Numbered from the stretch's first letter, positions 33,562 through 45,980 are shown. The stretch is DNA of 64,000 bases from Capra hircus (GCF_001704415.2 NC_030811.1:79378069-79442068); one strand, 5' to 3'. Numbers and translations are program-made. The notes: a model not told the origin generated them from the letters alone.

Positions 33562-34062
33562 CAGACACAGGGACTTCCTTGGTGGTCCTATAACTAAAAC
33601 TGCAGCTCCCAGGGCAGGGGGCCCTATTCAGTCTCTGGTCTGGGAAGTAGAACCCGCATGCCACAACTGAGTTCGCATGTGATAATGAAGATCCGGAATG
33701 CAGCAAAGAAGACAGAAGATCTCGCAAGCTGCAGCTAAGACCTGGTTGCTGCTAAGTCACTCCTAAGTCACTTCAGAAATGTCCGACTCTGTGCGACCCC
33801 ATAGATGGCAGCCCACCAGGCTCCCCCATCCCTGGGATTCTCCAGGCAAGAACACTGGAGTGGGTTGCCATTTCCTTTTCCAATGGACGAAAGTGAAAAG
33901 TCAAAGTGAAGTCACTCAGTCGTGTCCGACCCTCAGCGACCCCATGGACTGCAGCCTACCAGGCTTCTCCATCCATAGGATTTTCCAGGCAAGAGTACTG
34001 GAGTGGGGTGCCATTACCTTCTCTGAAGACCTGGCACAACCACATAAATAATTTTTTTTTAA
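33562..34062 (+). mobile_element. CHR SINE opened by BOV-A2
   Basis: Left part GACTTCCTTGGTGGTCC through GCAGCTAAGACCTGG (to 33745) and right part CACAACCACATAAATAA plus a T run (34035-34062) form one CHR SINE. BOV-A2 sits between them. Confidence 0.85.
33746..34025 (-). mobile_element. BOV-A2 SINE, antisense, nested in CHR
   Basis: Antisense Bov-A dimer (TTGCTGCTAAGTCAC start, two GACCCCATxGAxxGCAGCC units). The 9-bp duplication AAGACCTGG at 33737-33745 and 34026-34034 proves insertion into the CHR SINE. Confidence 0.95.
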
Positions 34063-34465
34063 ACACAAAATTACCTCATCTTTCGTGGAAGTTATGAATA
34101 CTGTAACATGCTACCCAGATAGCCCTCAGAACAGGCACACTTACTTCCTCGCTCCTGGGGTTGTTGCTGAGAGTGCTGCCAGGAATTGCATCAGTTGATG
34201 TGAGTCACCTGGCCTCAGGCTCTGCCCCGCTTCAGGAATAGCCAGAATCCAGTGACTGGACATCTGAGGTCCCTGCCAAAACTCTGAAAGGATCTTATAA
34301 GCTTTAGCGCTCCATGTAGGTTGCTAAGGACTTTATGTGATTGCTTTATCCTTACTACATAGCAATCCACCTTATCTTTCTGCTCAATCTTATTTCCTTC
34401 TCTTCCCTTCAACAGGTATTGACTCCAAGAGCACTACTCCCAAATCCTCTTGCACTCAAATCTTT
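34063..34465. other. Stretch without a recognised gene
   Basis: Unique-looking sequence between SINEs; no frame or repeat assigned. Confidence 0.55.
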
Positions 34466-34474
34466 ATCTCAGAA

Positions 34475-34690
34475 GATGTTATTGTTGTTTAGTCACTCTG
34501 TCGTCCCCAACTCTTTTGCGACCTCATAGACCGCAGTCCACCAGGATTCTCTGTCCATGTAATTTTCCAGGCAAGAATACTGGAGTGGGTTGCATGTCCA
34601 TCTCTAGGGGCTTTTCCTGATCCAGGGATCAAAACTGCGCCTCCTGCATTGGCAGGTGGATTCTTTACTGCTGATCCTCGGGGAAGCCCC
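34475..34690 (-). mobile_element. Bov-tA SINE, antisense
   Basis: Reverse-oriented, rather diverged Bov-tA ending CCTCGGGGAAGCCCC; 8-9-bp duplication ATCTCAGA(A/G) at 34466-34474 and 34691-34699. Confidence 0.93.
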
Positions 34691-34699
34691 ATCTCAGAG

Positions 34700-35297
34700 A
34701 ATAATATAATAGGTTTTAGCTAATAAGGTTAATAAGAAATAAATTAGATATAAATTGTTGAAAAAAGAAAATTGCTCTCTGAAAAAAATCTAAGTGAACA
34801 AGTGCAAAAACGTGTAAAAATTTCATAGAGGGATTAATAAAAGATCAATACAATAAAATCTATAGCCCTCTTCATCTCAACAACACAAATATGAAAATAC
34901 AATGTAAAAATTCTGTCTTGCAACAACAAAATAATACATCCTGGAGGTAAACCTAAAAAGCAAAGTAAAATTCATGATATATATGACAAATTTTGAAATA
35001 TTTAAAAATATTTCAGGGCACTGAGGCAGATGGTTTTGTCCTCCCATTTATTGAAATGTCATATAAACTGTAGTAATTGTATCAATTTAGTATTAGATGA
35101 GAAATAGAAAAAGTTATGAAATGGAAGAGTCTAAAGACAGGCTCAGGACTATATGAGGATTATTTTGTGAAAAAAGCAGCAATTTATATAAATATGAAAA
35201 GAACGAACTAGTCAAAATTAGTGCCGAAATGAGTGACTAACCATTTGCAAAAACTTAAGTCAGATTCATAAGTCATACAGTACACTACATCAAACCA
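34700..35297. other. AT-rich stretch without a recognised gene
   Basis: A-rich sequence without confident repeat or gene assignment. Parts around 34850-35200 read like very old L1 but cannot be placed. Confidence 0.45.
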
Positions 35298-35582
35298 GAC
35301 AGTCCTAAAAGAAATCAAGCCTAAATATTCATTGGAAGGACTGATGCTGAAGCTGAAGCTCCACCTGATGTGAAGAGCCAACTCACTGGAAAAGACTGAT
35401 CCTGGGAAAGTTTGAGGGTAGGGAGAGAAGGAGACACAGAGGATGAGATGGTTGAATGGCCTAATCGTCTCAATGGACATGGATTTAGCAAACACAGGGA
35501 GACTGTGAAGGACAGGGAAGAGTGGTGTGCTGTAGTGCATGGGTTTGCACAGAGTCGGACACAACTGAGTGACTGAACAACA
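35298..35582 (+). mobile_element. BovB 3'-end fragment
   Basis: Last 285 bp of BovB in sense: AAAGAAATCAAGCCTAAATA, GAAGAGCCAACTCACTGGAA and the GTCGGACACAACTGAGTGAC terminus followed by TGAACAACAA. Confidence 0.92.
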
Positions 35583-36129
35583 ATGCACTAAAACAAGGTT
35601 AACTCGCGCTACTTAAGCCTTTGATTTTCGTCCTTCCTTTCACCTCCACAAATTCAATGCTCATTTTCATCATCTTTAGGGTATGTTCCTCTTCTCCCTC
35701 TCTTTTCTGTCAAAAATGAGGCATACTTAAGGCTTAAACAGCCAGTAACAACAGAAGAAAAAACTCTCAACCCCACCTGCTTCTTGGAGCTACCGCCGCA
35801 TTGGTTTCCTTGATGGAAAGAGCTGCCACTGTTACCGTCTGTGCTTCTTCCCCTCCGGCTCCCCCTCCTGCAGCAGCCTGCCTTTAGACCTCAGGACTCA
35901 CACTGGGCCTCTGGAAACAGAATCTGTGACCAGAGAATTCTGGACTAAAGGGGTTTGAGGATGTTCTCTCAGGAGATGCACTAGTAAAGAAGTGAAGGGG
36001 CAGGATTGAGCAGATGCAGAAAGTGACCCACAGTGTATTAATAGTTCCTGCTGAGGCCCCAGTTGATCCTGTGGGGAGCACTGAATCCTTCCAAACTCAC
36101 ACGAGAAGGCCGGGCCTTTAAAACCCCAC
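35583..36129. other. Stretch without a recognised gene
   Basis: GC content rises to the right. No repeat family or coding frame identified. Confidence 0.5.
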
Positions 36130-36383
36130 ATCAGTTGCTGGGCTGAGCTGCTTTATGTGGGTGGTGTCCTGCAACTGAGGACAGCTGCCTATAGGGATGG
36201 TGACCCTTGGCTGAGGATGGAGTGACTGGCCCTACAGCAGGGACCTGGGTGGAACCACAGTATCCACTCCATTTCTGAGGGGCTCACAACCACTTGCTTT
36301 CTAGGTAATTTCTCCCCATCAGGGAAAAGCTTTGCCAGGATTCTGGTCGGCCTAGTTTCCTGGAGGAAATTTGTGTTTTCACC
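36130..36383 (-). repeat. Inverted repeat, left arm (about 255 bp)
   Basis: The reverse complement matches 36885-37142 along its full length, e.g. CCTGATGGGGAGAAAT and GGTTCCACCCAGGTCCC on that strand. Substitutions and small indels are scattered. The family is not recognised. It is placed on the minus strand arbitrarily, taking the right arm as plus. Confidence 0.88.
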
Positions 36384-36884
36384 CACACAGTGTAGATTCC
36401 ACAGACTTAGAAGCTCTGGTTCCCAGGAACGGCAGCACTGACATTTATACTCTTGCTGCCACCTAGTCGTCCAGGATCCTCCTGTCATGAGGCCAGCAGG
36501 GAAAGAAAGGAGCCACGCTCCCGGCACTGGTGACGGATCCCATCTTCAGGGCGAGGCAGGGCAGCTGTTACCCAGGGCAGGAGGGATGAATGTGTCTGGC
36601 CCTTAGCTGATCCACTGGGATGCCTGTGGCACTGCCATGCCTGGTGTCAATGGCGTGTAGAGAAACAGCCACAGCCTGGAAATGGCGCAGTGACCAGGGG
36701 CTCCAGAACTTCAGAAATGATGGTGTAGCTCACATCCATACAGGCAAACTGCCTGGACCAGAAGAAGTGTTGGCTAAGGGAAGCAGGAGTCTGGAATGGG
36801 TGGTGAAGGAGAGAGATGGTGAGTATCAGTTTTAGTTCTGAGATCAAACTCTGCAATAGGGGCTGTAGTTCATCCTACCAACCC
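36384..36884. other. 500-bp spacer between the inverted arms
   Basis: Relatively GC-rich sequence with no clear gene. A minus-strand frame (36189-36527) runs from here into the left arm but shows no recognisable domain. Confidence 0.5.
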
Positions 36885-37142
36885 TTCTCTCACAAAATTT
36901 CCTTCCAAGAAATCAGGTTAACCAGACCCCTAGCTAAGCTTTTCCCTGATGGGGAGAAATCACCTAGAAAGCAAGTGGTTGTAAGCCCCTCAGAGCTGAG
37001 ATGTGGCAGATACTGTGGTTCCACCCAGGTCCCCACTGTAGGCCAGTCACTCCATCCATAGCCAAGAGTCACCATCCCCATAGGCAGCTGTCCTCAGCTG
37101 CAGGGTACCACCATGCACAAGGCAGCCCAGTCCAACGACTAC
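36885..37142 (+). repeat. Inverted repeat, right arm (about 258 bp)
   Basis: Partner of 36130-36383. The shared translated stretch AKLFPDGEK-PRKQVVVSPSE appears in frames on both arms, but it reflects shared DNA rather than evidence of coding. Confidence 0.88.
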
Positions 37143-37394
37143 TGGTTATGATCCATCCTTGTGGGAGGACATCCTAGTGACTTCCCTTTGTTGCCATGAT
37201 GAATGCAAAATTCTTATAGAATTCCCTGGTCCCTTTATTATTCAGACACTCCTTATCCTTGCAGGCTCATTTCTCACCACTCTTCAATTTCCACAGTTTC
37301 TCTTTGCACCTACCCTTTGACTAGATAATCTCATCTTAGTTCTTATGTCCTAGCCAATACTCACTGTTGAGGCAGTGCTATCAAACATAGTGAA
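37143..37394. other. Short unassigned stretch
   Basis: Nothing recognised. Confidence 0.5.
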
Positions 37395-37560
37395 ATAATG
37401 TAGTATGTAGATTAACAGAGTATGTCCTGAAGCCAGACTTCCATTAGTCTGTGCATTAGCCATGAGTCCTTGGACAAGTTACTAAATGGGTACAAGATTT
37501 TTGTTCATAGTTTTTGGTAAGAATTAAATGAGGTAACATATAAAATATTTAGATTATATG
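37395..37560 (+). mobile_element. MIR SINE
   Basis: MIR order: GAGTATGTCCTGAAGCCAGA, then GAGTCCTTGGACAAGTTACT, then AGAATTAAATGAGGTAACAT. Confidence 0.7.
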
Positions 37561-38174
37561 TGACACATAAAACATTGAATATGTTAACTATTTAAAAAAT
37601 TTCCTAGGTTCTTTAATTACTCCTGCCAAACATCACAGAGAGCATTGCAATCACCTTTTCTCCCCATTTAGATACTTCTCCAGATTATAAATTCTTTGGG
37701 AGCCTAATATATTCTCTGGCCTAATCAAGAATCTAGGAATAATTACTCAAAGTCTATGCAGAATGCAATGGCAATGAGGGTGTGTAAATCATTCTGTGGG
37801 TCAGGGAGTGTTCAAAGAAGGAAGAAGGACAACTTGAACTCAGTTCTGCAGAATAAACAGGAGAGATCCAAGCAAGGAAGGAAGAAAAGGACAACCCCTG
37901 TATAGAAAACAGAATTAGTGAAGGATTAGACTCAGTAATGAGCATCACAGCAAGGAGGTGATAAGACTATTGCAAAAGGGCGAACAGGAAGGGGTGGGAG
38001 GCGAGACTGGCAGCTGGTAGTGAAGAAATGATTATACAAATGGAGCCTTTGTTTCCCAGATAATGCATAAACTTTTCAGTTCAGTGTGACCCTAGGAAGC
38101 AGGGAGCCCTTAGGAAAGCAAAGACTGGATTTCCCGACATCCTGGGGGTATTTACTCATTCTTGAGTCTATCTT
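37561..38174. other. Stretch without a recognised gene
   Basis: Unique-looking noncoding sequence; a purine-rich part at 37840-38010. Confidence 0.5.
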
Positions 38175-38755
38175 ACACCCAATAATTGGTACCATCTCCT
38201 CCCCCTCCCCATTGGTAACCTCTACTGTGTTCTCTGTATCTATGAATATGTTTCTTTTTTGTTATATGTACCAGCTTGTTGTATTTTTTTAGATTATACA
38301 TATAAGTGATATCATATAGTATTTGTCTTTCTCTTATTTCACTTTGCATAATGCCCTCCAAATCCATCTATGCTGCTGCAAATGGTAAAATTTCATTCTT
38401 TTAAATGGCTGAGTAATATTTGATTTGTATCTATACCACAACTTCTTTATCTGTTGATGGACACTTAGGTTGCTTCCATGTCTTGGCTACTGTAAATAAT
38501 GTTGCTATGGACACTGGGATGTGTGTATCTTTATGGATCTGTGTTTTTTGTTTTTTGATATATACCCAAGAGTAGAATTGCTAAAAACTATTTTTGGTTC
38601 TGTAAGAAATCTTCATACTGGTTTCCACAGTGGCTGCATTACATTCCAACCAACAGTACATAAGTATTCCCTTTTCTTTGTATCCTTGCCAGCACTTTTT
38701 ATTTGTGTTCTTTTGGATGAGAGCCATTCTGACAGGTATTACTCTTACTGATAGA
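38175..38755 (-). mobile_element. Old L1 3' portion, antisense
   Basis: Reads as the reverse complement of an L1 ORF2/3' UTR: ATAAGTGATATCATATAGTA, GGCTGAGTAATATTTGATTT, AGGTTGCTTCCATGTCTTGG, and CATTCTGACAGGTATTACTC at the right edge. Confidence 0.9.
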
Positions 38756-40446
38756 AAATAAGAAATGTTACCTTTTTTCCATGTGTGTGTATCTAGCTAT
38801 GAAGTCACACCTACCGAGCATTTCAGTGAAATATTATTAGTTTCATTTTCTTGGGTTCTAGATTAAATTTAAGCTGAGCTAGTGATGATAGTAGCCAGTA
38901 TTCCTTCTTCAAGAAGGTGTATAACAAAATATAGAAGAGAGATAAGCAGTTAATTAAGGATTAAGATGGGATATAGGGCAAGCTTTTTTTGTTTAAGGAG
39001 GCTGGGGCTTGTTAGTGTTTGAATGTTGCTCAAAGAGGAAATCAGAGATCACTGATGAATCATAGTTTCTGTTAAGCACAAAGCAATAAATCTAAAGAAC
39101 ATGAGGAAGAATTAGCCTTGATCTGATCCATTAAGAGGGAATCAAAAAAGGAAGTCTACAAATTGAATTATTTATTAATTTTTTTTACCTGGGGTTGAGG
39201 AAGTTTAAGTACCTGAGAGGAGGAGATAAACAGAAGTAGAGGGAGGACACTCATGAAGAAGAGAAAAACCTGGGAAGCTCCCTGAAGGGAAAAGAAAAAT
39301 GAGTGGATTGGAGATATTTAGAAGTATCCCTGGGTAGCCTTGAGGGTAGGCAAAATATATTGACACAGTAAATATCTTAAAGAAAGAGATTCTTGAGAGT
39401 GGAAGAGTGATGGTTTGAAACAGGAATGGAAGGCAAAAAAAAAAAGAGAAAAATCATGGTGTCAATTATTATTCCCTTTAACCTTTCAACATTAACATTG
39501 TCTACTTATTTTCTGTCCTACTTAATTGCCAGGCTGTAAAATCTACAGAGACAATGAGCATGTCTTTTTATGTTTTCCTGTCCTCAGCACTAGAACAGTG
39601 TCTTCCACATAGTAAGTGATGAAAGGAACTGACCTTTAGGGAGATCTGCCTGCAAAGGGAACATTTTATTAAAAAGGAAAAAAAAAGGTTGAGGGTACAT
39701 TTCCAGTAAAATAGGGGTTTCAGGAGACAAGATGGCAAAGATGTAATCAAAAAAGTAAGTTGTGGATACTGGGATGGGTGTACTGTAGGAGAGAGGGCCT
39801 GAGGGATTGGCCTTGAGGACAGTTCGCTAGGACAAGGGTGAGAAGCAAAGCAGGCTGACATGGCCTCAAGCTGAAATTCTGGCCTCAAGTCATTAAAATA
39901 TTACAACAGCCAAAGAATCTTGAGCTCTTTAATGCCAGATTGTGTGTTTTGTTTGGGGCCAGCAATATGCAGGCTTTACTTGGGAATATAAACGGAATAG
40001 TGGGGAAAATTTTAACTGATCTCTCAGTGCCTAAATCATTATCCTGGAATATAGTGAATTTATTTGAGTCACTTCAGTGTCATCTCTACCTGTGCCTTCC
40101 CTTTTCTTGACTTTTTTCTTTTCACTTTCTCTCTCTTTCTTGCTTCCATCCTTTTTTTTCTCCCCTGTTGTACCTCTCTCTCTTATTTCCTTTTTTATTA
40201 TCAACCCTTTATTTTTCTCTTCCTAATCATTTCTCATTTGTGAGGAAGTGGGAACATTTATCAGATGGGAGTGAAAACAGAAAAAATAAGATGAAGGAAA
40301 GAGAGGGGTTTGGAAGCACAATGAACATGTCTTTCTGTTCCTTGTTATAAAGAAAAATGCTGTGTTTGATTATGCATCATTTGTCCAAGGTGAACAGTGG
40401 GCAAGAACGTAGGAAATTTGAGATCAAGGGCAGTACTGAACCTGAA
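38756..40446. other. Long stretch without a recognised gene
   Basis: No gene seen. A C/T-rich tract lies at 40085-40200. The part 39520-39620 resembles a decayed mammalian-wide repeat (GGCTGTAAAATCTACAGAGA, AACAGTGTCTTCCACATAGT) but is too diverged to name. Confidence 0.5.
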
Positions 40447-40568
40447 CTCAGAGACACTCGCCCTTTGATTCTAGCTTTGCCATTTACCATCTGTGTGATT
40501 TATGACAAGTTCTTTATCTTTTCTGAGTCTCAACTTTCTTATTTCCAAAATAGGAATGTTATTATCTA
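40447..40568 (+). mobile_element. MIR SINE
   Basis: Good MIR core: TTCTAGCTTTGCCATTTACC, ATCTGTGTGATTTATGACAA, TCTGAGTCTCAACTTTCTTA, then AATAGGAATGTTATTATC. Confidence 0.8.
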
Positions 40569-40569
40569 A

Positions 40570-41050
40570 CTGTGGTTAGCAGAAATATAGCCCTCATGAT
40601 TTTTTGTTCCCGGGAGTCACACCCTCTGACGTGATGAAAAGGGACTTTGTGGCTATAATTAATGTGCCTATTATGTCAAGTTTAAGATTGGGAGATGATC
40701 CTGGATCATCTAGGTTGGGCCACATGAAACCTTAAAAAGAAAAAAGGCGAAAGAGCAATTCAGAGGGATCTGGAGCCTGGAAATGTTTGATGATGGAGGG
40801 GCCCATGGAAAACAGGAGAAGGAGAGAGTTTCTGCAATGGCCAGCTTTATTTCTAGAGGATCTGGAGTCCAGGTTGAGGGCTGCAGCTCCAGTCAGTACT
40901 TTGATTTCATCACGGAGACACTGAGCAGAGAATTCAGCCACATTGTGCTGTGCTTCTGACCTACAGAAATGATGAGATAATCAATTTGTGTTGTTTAAAA
41001 GTGCTGTGTTTGTGGTTATTTGTTATAACCACAATGGAAACTAACAAGAG
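40570..41050 (+). mobile_element. MaLR/MLT1-like LTR
   Basis: MLT1 pattern in sense: GACTTTGTGGCTATAATTAA, GGGAGATGATCCTGGATCAT, then CTTCTGACCTACAGAAATGA, GTGTTGTTTAAAAGTGCTGT and a final ACAATGGAAACTAAC end. Confidence 0.75.
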
Positions 41051-41051
41051 T

Positions 41052-42002
41052 ACCAATCATATTGCAAGAGTTAAAGGAGTTGACATATGGATTAGGACTC
41101 CAGGGAGTCAATAAATCACATCCCTTTCATCTCCAAATATAGAAGCATCTGAGAAATAAGACACAAAAGACAAGTGGAAAACTAAAAGCTAGTGTTATTG
41201 CTGATAAAGGCTGACTTGGTTGATATGGCCTCAGTGTGTGCTCACCATGGCCTAATTCTTCACTCAGGAAATAAAGTCATATTTTTAGTCATCCACACAG
41301 TAAAATGACCTGAGCGCCACCACCCCCCAACCCCCTTTGTAGGGGCAGACACTAATCACACAGTTGAGGTCACAGAGTTGCTCTGTCCAAAAGTTGGCAG
41401 ACCTACAAGACACAGAGACTGCATATCTTTTGGGCTGAGCATGACTATCTCCTCCTCACAAAATCACTAATTATATAAGTCATGCTTGTCCAGTGACTAG
41501 AAGGAGACTAGAAGGGCTATTCCAGCTAAAAATACTTCCTCACTAAAAGACAGCTCAGGAGCATGAGATCCTTGACAAAGAATCTGGCATGAAATAAATG
41601 CCTCCTATATTGTTTCAAAAAAGCGGCAATGATTTTGCTTTCCTGACACATCCCATTCAACATGGCTCTTTTTCCAGAATGTGGCCCTACTTCCTGCCCT
41701 GAACCAGGGCCCAGGGGCCTTCATATTGATACCTGGCTGAGGCTGGTATCTCTTGTTTGTAACCCCTCATGGGACTGCCCAGCTCCCTTCAGCTCCTGTT
41801 CTGCTGCCCTTTTGCACGGACGGGTTGAATATCATGATCACAGGGCCATCAGATTCTCCAGGTTCCCTGCATTCACCCTGGGAACTCTAAAGATCTCTTA
41901 CTGAACTTGACTATTCTTAGACTTAATCCAGTAGTGGCAGTCTTTTTCCTAACTCTAGAGGCAGATGAAACTGATAAATCAAATTTTATACTTTTAACCT
42001 CT
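41052..42002. other. Stretch without a recognised gene
   Basis: Unique-looking; 41650-41900 is GC-richer with an 80-codon frame of no recognised family. Confidence 0.5.
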
Positions 42003-42015
42003 TATGACCCTGCTA

Positions 42016-42213
42016 AAGTGAAGTGAAAGTTGCTCAGTCATGTCTGACTCTTTGCGACCCCGTGGACTATACAGGAGCCAGAATATTTCTAGGCCAGAAT
42101 ACTGGAGTGTGTAGCCTTTCCCTTCTCCAGGGGATCTTCCCAACCCAGGGATCAAACCCAGGTCTCCCACATTGCAGGTGGATTCTTTACCAGCTGAGCC
42201 ACAAGGGAATCCC
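42016..42213 (-). mobile_element. Bov-tA SINE, antisense
   Basis: Reverse-oriented Bov-tA; imperfect duplication ATGACCCTGCTAA (42003-42015) / ATAACCCTGTTAA (42214-42226). Confidence 0.93.
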
Positions 42214-42226
42214 CATAACCCTGTTA

Positions 42227-42772
42227 AGGATGTCATAATCTAGTGAGCACAAAATCATTGCTGTAATTTCATGGTTACTATTAATCATAATTTATGATGC
42301 TACACAATGAGCATAATTTCTATGCCTTTTATCAAAACAAATTTGATTTAAAAGTGATATAACATAGAATGATGTTGGTGGGAATTTGAGATTAGGTAAG
42401 GAAAGGTGTAGGTGTAGTTCTCTGGTGAGGATTCTGAAGAAGCCTCAGAAATCACAAACTTCAATAGTCACTGTCTTTAAATCTAGGCTGGCTCTGACTG
42501 TAATACTATTTTATGCTCCTCTTTCCCATCCAATTAAAATTCCAGCAATTACATGGCATTCCAGTTGTCTATTTTTACTATTTGCGTAAAGGCAGGCAAT
42601 CATCTTAGAGTCATAGGATTTGGAAAGGAAGTGAGAATAGTACAAACTCCACTTAGCTAAATCAAATGCACTTTTTTTGAGCTTCATAAAAAGAAAAATG
42701 TATATTTATGTCATGGCACTATCAAGATGCAGGGTCAATCCAAAACATTTGTGAATATTGGTATGTTCATTA
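42227..42772. other. Stretch without a recognised gene
   Basis: AT-rich unique-looking DNA up to the L1. Confidence 0.5.
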
Positions 42773-43951
42773 ATAAAAGCAAAAATAAACAAATGAGACC
42801 TAATTAAACTTAAAAGCTTTTGCACAACGAAGGAAACTATAAGCAAGGTGAAAAGACAGCCTTCAGAATGGGAGAAAATAATAGCAATTGAAGCAACTGA
42901 CAAAGAATTAATCTCAAAAATATATAAGAGGCTCATGCAGCTCAATTCCAGAAAAAATAAATGACCCAATCAAAAACTGGGCCAAAGAACTAAACAGACA
43001 TTTCTCCAAAGAAGACATACAGATGGCTAACAAACACATAAAAAGATGCTCAACATCACTCATTATCAGAGAAATGCAAATCAAAACCACAATGAGGTAC
43101 CATCTCACGTTGGTCAGAATGGCTGCTGTCAAAAAGTTTATAAGCAATAAATGCTGGAGAGGGTCTGGAGAAAAGGGAACCCTCTTACACTGTTGGTGGG
43201 AATGCAAACTAGTACAGCCACTATGGAGAACAGTGTGGAGATTCCTTAAAAAACTGGAAATAGAACTGCCTTATGACCCAGCAATCCCACTTCTGGGCAT
43301 ACACACTAAGGAAACCAGAATTGAAAGAGAAACGTGTACCCCAGTGTTCATTGCAGCACTGTTTATAATAGCCATGACATGGAAGCAACCTAGATGTTCA
43401 TCACAGCAGACGAATGGATAAGAAAGCTGTAGTACATATACACAATAGAATATTACTCAGCTTTTAAAAATAATGCATTTGAATCAGTTCTAATGAGGTG
43501 GATGAAACTGGAGCCTATTATACAGAGTGAAGTAAGTCAGAAAAAAAAAACAACCCACGAATACAGTATACTAACACATATATATGGAACTGAGAAAGAT
43601 GGTAATGATGACCCTATATGTGAGATAGCAAAAGAGACACAGATGTAAAGAACACACTTTTGGACTATGTGGGAGAAGGTGAGGGTGGGCTGATTTGAGA
43701 GAATAGCATTGAAACATGTATATTATCTTATGTGAAATAGATCGCCAGTCCAGGTTTGATGCATGAAACAGGGTGCTCAGGGACAGTGCACTGGGATGAC
43801 CCTGAGGGATGGGATGGGGAGGGAGGTGGTAGGGGGGTTCAGGATAGGGGACACATGTATACCCATGGCTGATTCATGTAAATGTATGGCAAAAACCACT
43901 ACAATATTATAAAGTAATTAGCCTCCAATTAAAATAAATAAATTAAAAAAA
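42773..43951 (+). mobile_element. Ruminant L1, 5'-truncated 3' end
   Basis: Last 1.18 kb of the same ruminant L1 family as 1-6716: ORF2 end (frame 43023-43421, closed by a frameshift near the SSQQTNG end) and 3' UTR with GGGGACACATGTATACCCAT, then an A-rich tail. Very close to 5550-6716, so relatively young. Confidence 0.93.
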
Positions 43952-43999
43952 TCTTTTGTTCTTGCTGCATTTCTGTAAAGTACCTGTGAAAAATCTATG

Positions 44000-44090
44000 G
44001 GGTCTTTGAAAGGTTATTTAACTTCTCTATGCCTCAGCTTCTCATCTGAGAAAGATCAATTTCATAGGGTGTTTCTGAGTGTTAAATCAA
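44000..44090 (+). mobile_element. MIR-like fragment
   Basis: TTATTTAACTTCTCTATGCC, CTCAGCTTCTCATCTGAGAA, and GGGTGTTTCTGAGTGTTAAA follow the MIR core. Confidence 0.6.
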
Positions 44091-44269
44091 TCACTCTCTT
44101 GCTTTTTCTCCTTAGACTCACACACACATAGAGCTTAAAATAAAGCCAAATATATGAAACTATATAAACCACTGCTGTTGTTCTTGTTACCTCTTAACAC
44201 TGTTTAAATTGAATGTCATATTTGCATCATATTTACCAGTAATTTCTATTTGTGAAGTGTTTTTATAGT

Positions 44270-44345
44270 TTATGAAGTTTAATCTTGTCCTATATAATTA
44301 GGCCAGGTAGAATTATACCCATTTAATAGATGAAAAAAATGAATA
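44270..44345 (-). mobile_element. MIR-like fragment, antisense
   Basis: GTTTAATCTTGTCCTATATA and GAATTATACCCATTTAATAG read as the reverse of the MIR 3' part. Confidence 0.5.
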
Positions 44346-44639
44346 TTTAAATTATAAGAATAAAAATAGTTAGATTCATAATTAAAACTTATATTGTCAA
44401 CCTCCAGCCAGGATTATTGCTATCATATAGCCATATGAAAACTATATGAATCTTAGAATAAAATGTTTTGAGTTTTTTCCTTCTCATGGAAGTTCTACTC
44501 AGTACAGTAAATGTACAATTATCTTCAAAAGAATAAAATTTAATTGCAATTTACTCTGAAGATGTTTCATTCTCAATAGTCAGTAGTTTTGATGGAGTAA
44601 AAGGAAACACATTTCTGTGTTCTCTGAGGCATGAAGTGA

Positions 44640-44812
44640 AAAGTCACTCAGTCGTGTCCGACTCTTTGCAACTCCATGGACTGAATTCTCTAGGCCAGAA
44701 TACTGGAGTGTGTTCCCTTTCTCTTCTCCAGGGGATCTTCCCAACCCAGGGATCAAACCCAGGTCTTCCGCATTGCAGGCAGATTCTTTACCAGCTGAGT
44801 CACAAGGGAAGA
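44640..44812 (-). mobile_element. Bov-tA SINE, antisense, shortened
   Basis: Reverse-oriented Bov-tA with an internal loss after ACTCCATGGACTG; shares GGCCAGAATACTGGAGTGTG with the copy at 42016-42213, so both may be one subfamily. Confidence 0.9.
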
Positions 44813-45980
44813 TATGAAGCGGTAGATATTATTTCTCAACTTATAACAGGACTCCTTGGCAACTGGTTGCTAATGAAAATGTTTACAATCCCCAAACTGA
44901 GAGGAAACATTCTTTAGAAGAGCAGAATTTAAGTTGTTTCAGTAGAGCAGTGATTACATTGACCTTTGCAAAATGCTCTAAAGTTGATTATAAGAAACTA
45001 GACACTTCAACAAAATAAATAAATAAACTTTAAATGGTAACAAGAAATTCCCAAGAAGGCACAGACAAATCAGAGCAAATCATACAATGAAGGCCAAAGA
45101 AATCACAAATTTCTCTGGAAATCAGCCAGTGAGGTAAATATGAAGGAAATATGAAATACATGATGGGATGGAGAACATCCAAATGCGGTTCTTCTCCCTC
45201 AAGGCCAAATGGACACAAATGTGCTCACCAAACAGAATTCTAGCTCCTTGGCTCCAGTAAATCCCTGGGCTTCTCCCATGCTTTACTTTTGAGTTAGTGT
45301 AGTCTCTGAAACTACACTTTCAATGAACACCATATCAGATTCTAAGAGTACTAAATTTAAGAATAACTGTTCTAGCTTTGGCTTCAAACTTTTCTTAATA
45401 ATTTTTTGTATCCTAAGGGTGGATTCTGAGTTGGAAGAAAACTGGGGGTGCTGTGCACCTTGGGAAGACAGCAGAAACTTCCACTGAACTGGTTAGTAGG
45501 ATAGAGCCTCATTAGCTTGGAGGGAGTTTGGACACCAGGAAAAAATGATTAAACATTACCTGAGTCAGTATTAATCAAGCATTAGAACTAAATTTTGTCT
45601 ATTCTGAGCAAATATATATAAGAGGGGAATTGGAGGCTCAAAATATTCTTGATGGCCTTGGGGATTTGATTTGGGAAATGAACAAAGGCCAGAGGGGTTC
45701 TAAAAAGCTAGTTAATGGAAGAATGACAAGGTTATATGGCAGTAAGGGACTGGTTCAGACTGCCACTGACGTCAAAATGGGCACTCCTGAATCACGTGCT
45801 GTCTCTTAGCTCTACTGGAATGAGAAATATCACCCCCTTTGGTATCTATGGAGCTGATCTTTCATCAAAGCTACACAAATGGGGACATTGAAAACAGGGA
45901 GATAAGATTCTAACAGGAAGTAGAAACTTAAATGCTAGGCAACATGAAGAAAAACATTAAATATCTACTAGAGCTCTATC
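44813..45980. other. Stretch without a recognised gene
   Basis: No gene, RNA or named repeat seen. Confidence 0.5.

Larger units (their letters stand above)
43952..44639. other. Stretch holding two MIR pieces
   Basis: Apart from the MIR fragments listed, only AT-rich unassigned sequence. Confidence 0.5.

Noticed and set aside
36189..36527. 112-codon minus-strand frame as a gene
   Set aside because: It runs across the edge of an inverted repeat whose other arm gives a similar peptide; no domain seen.
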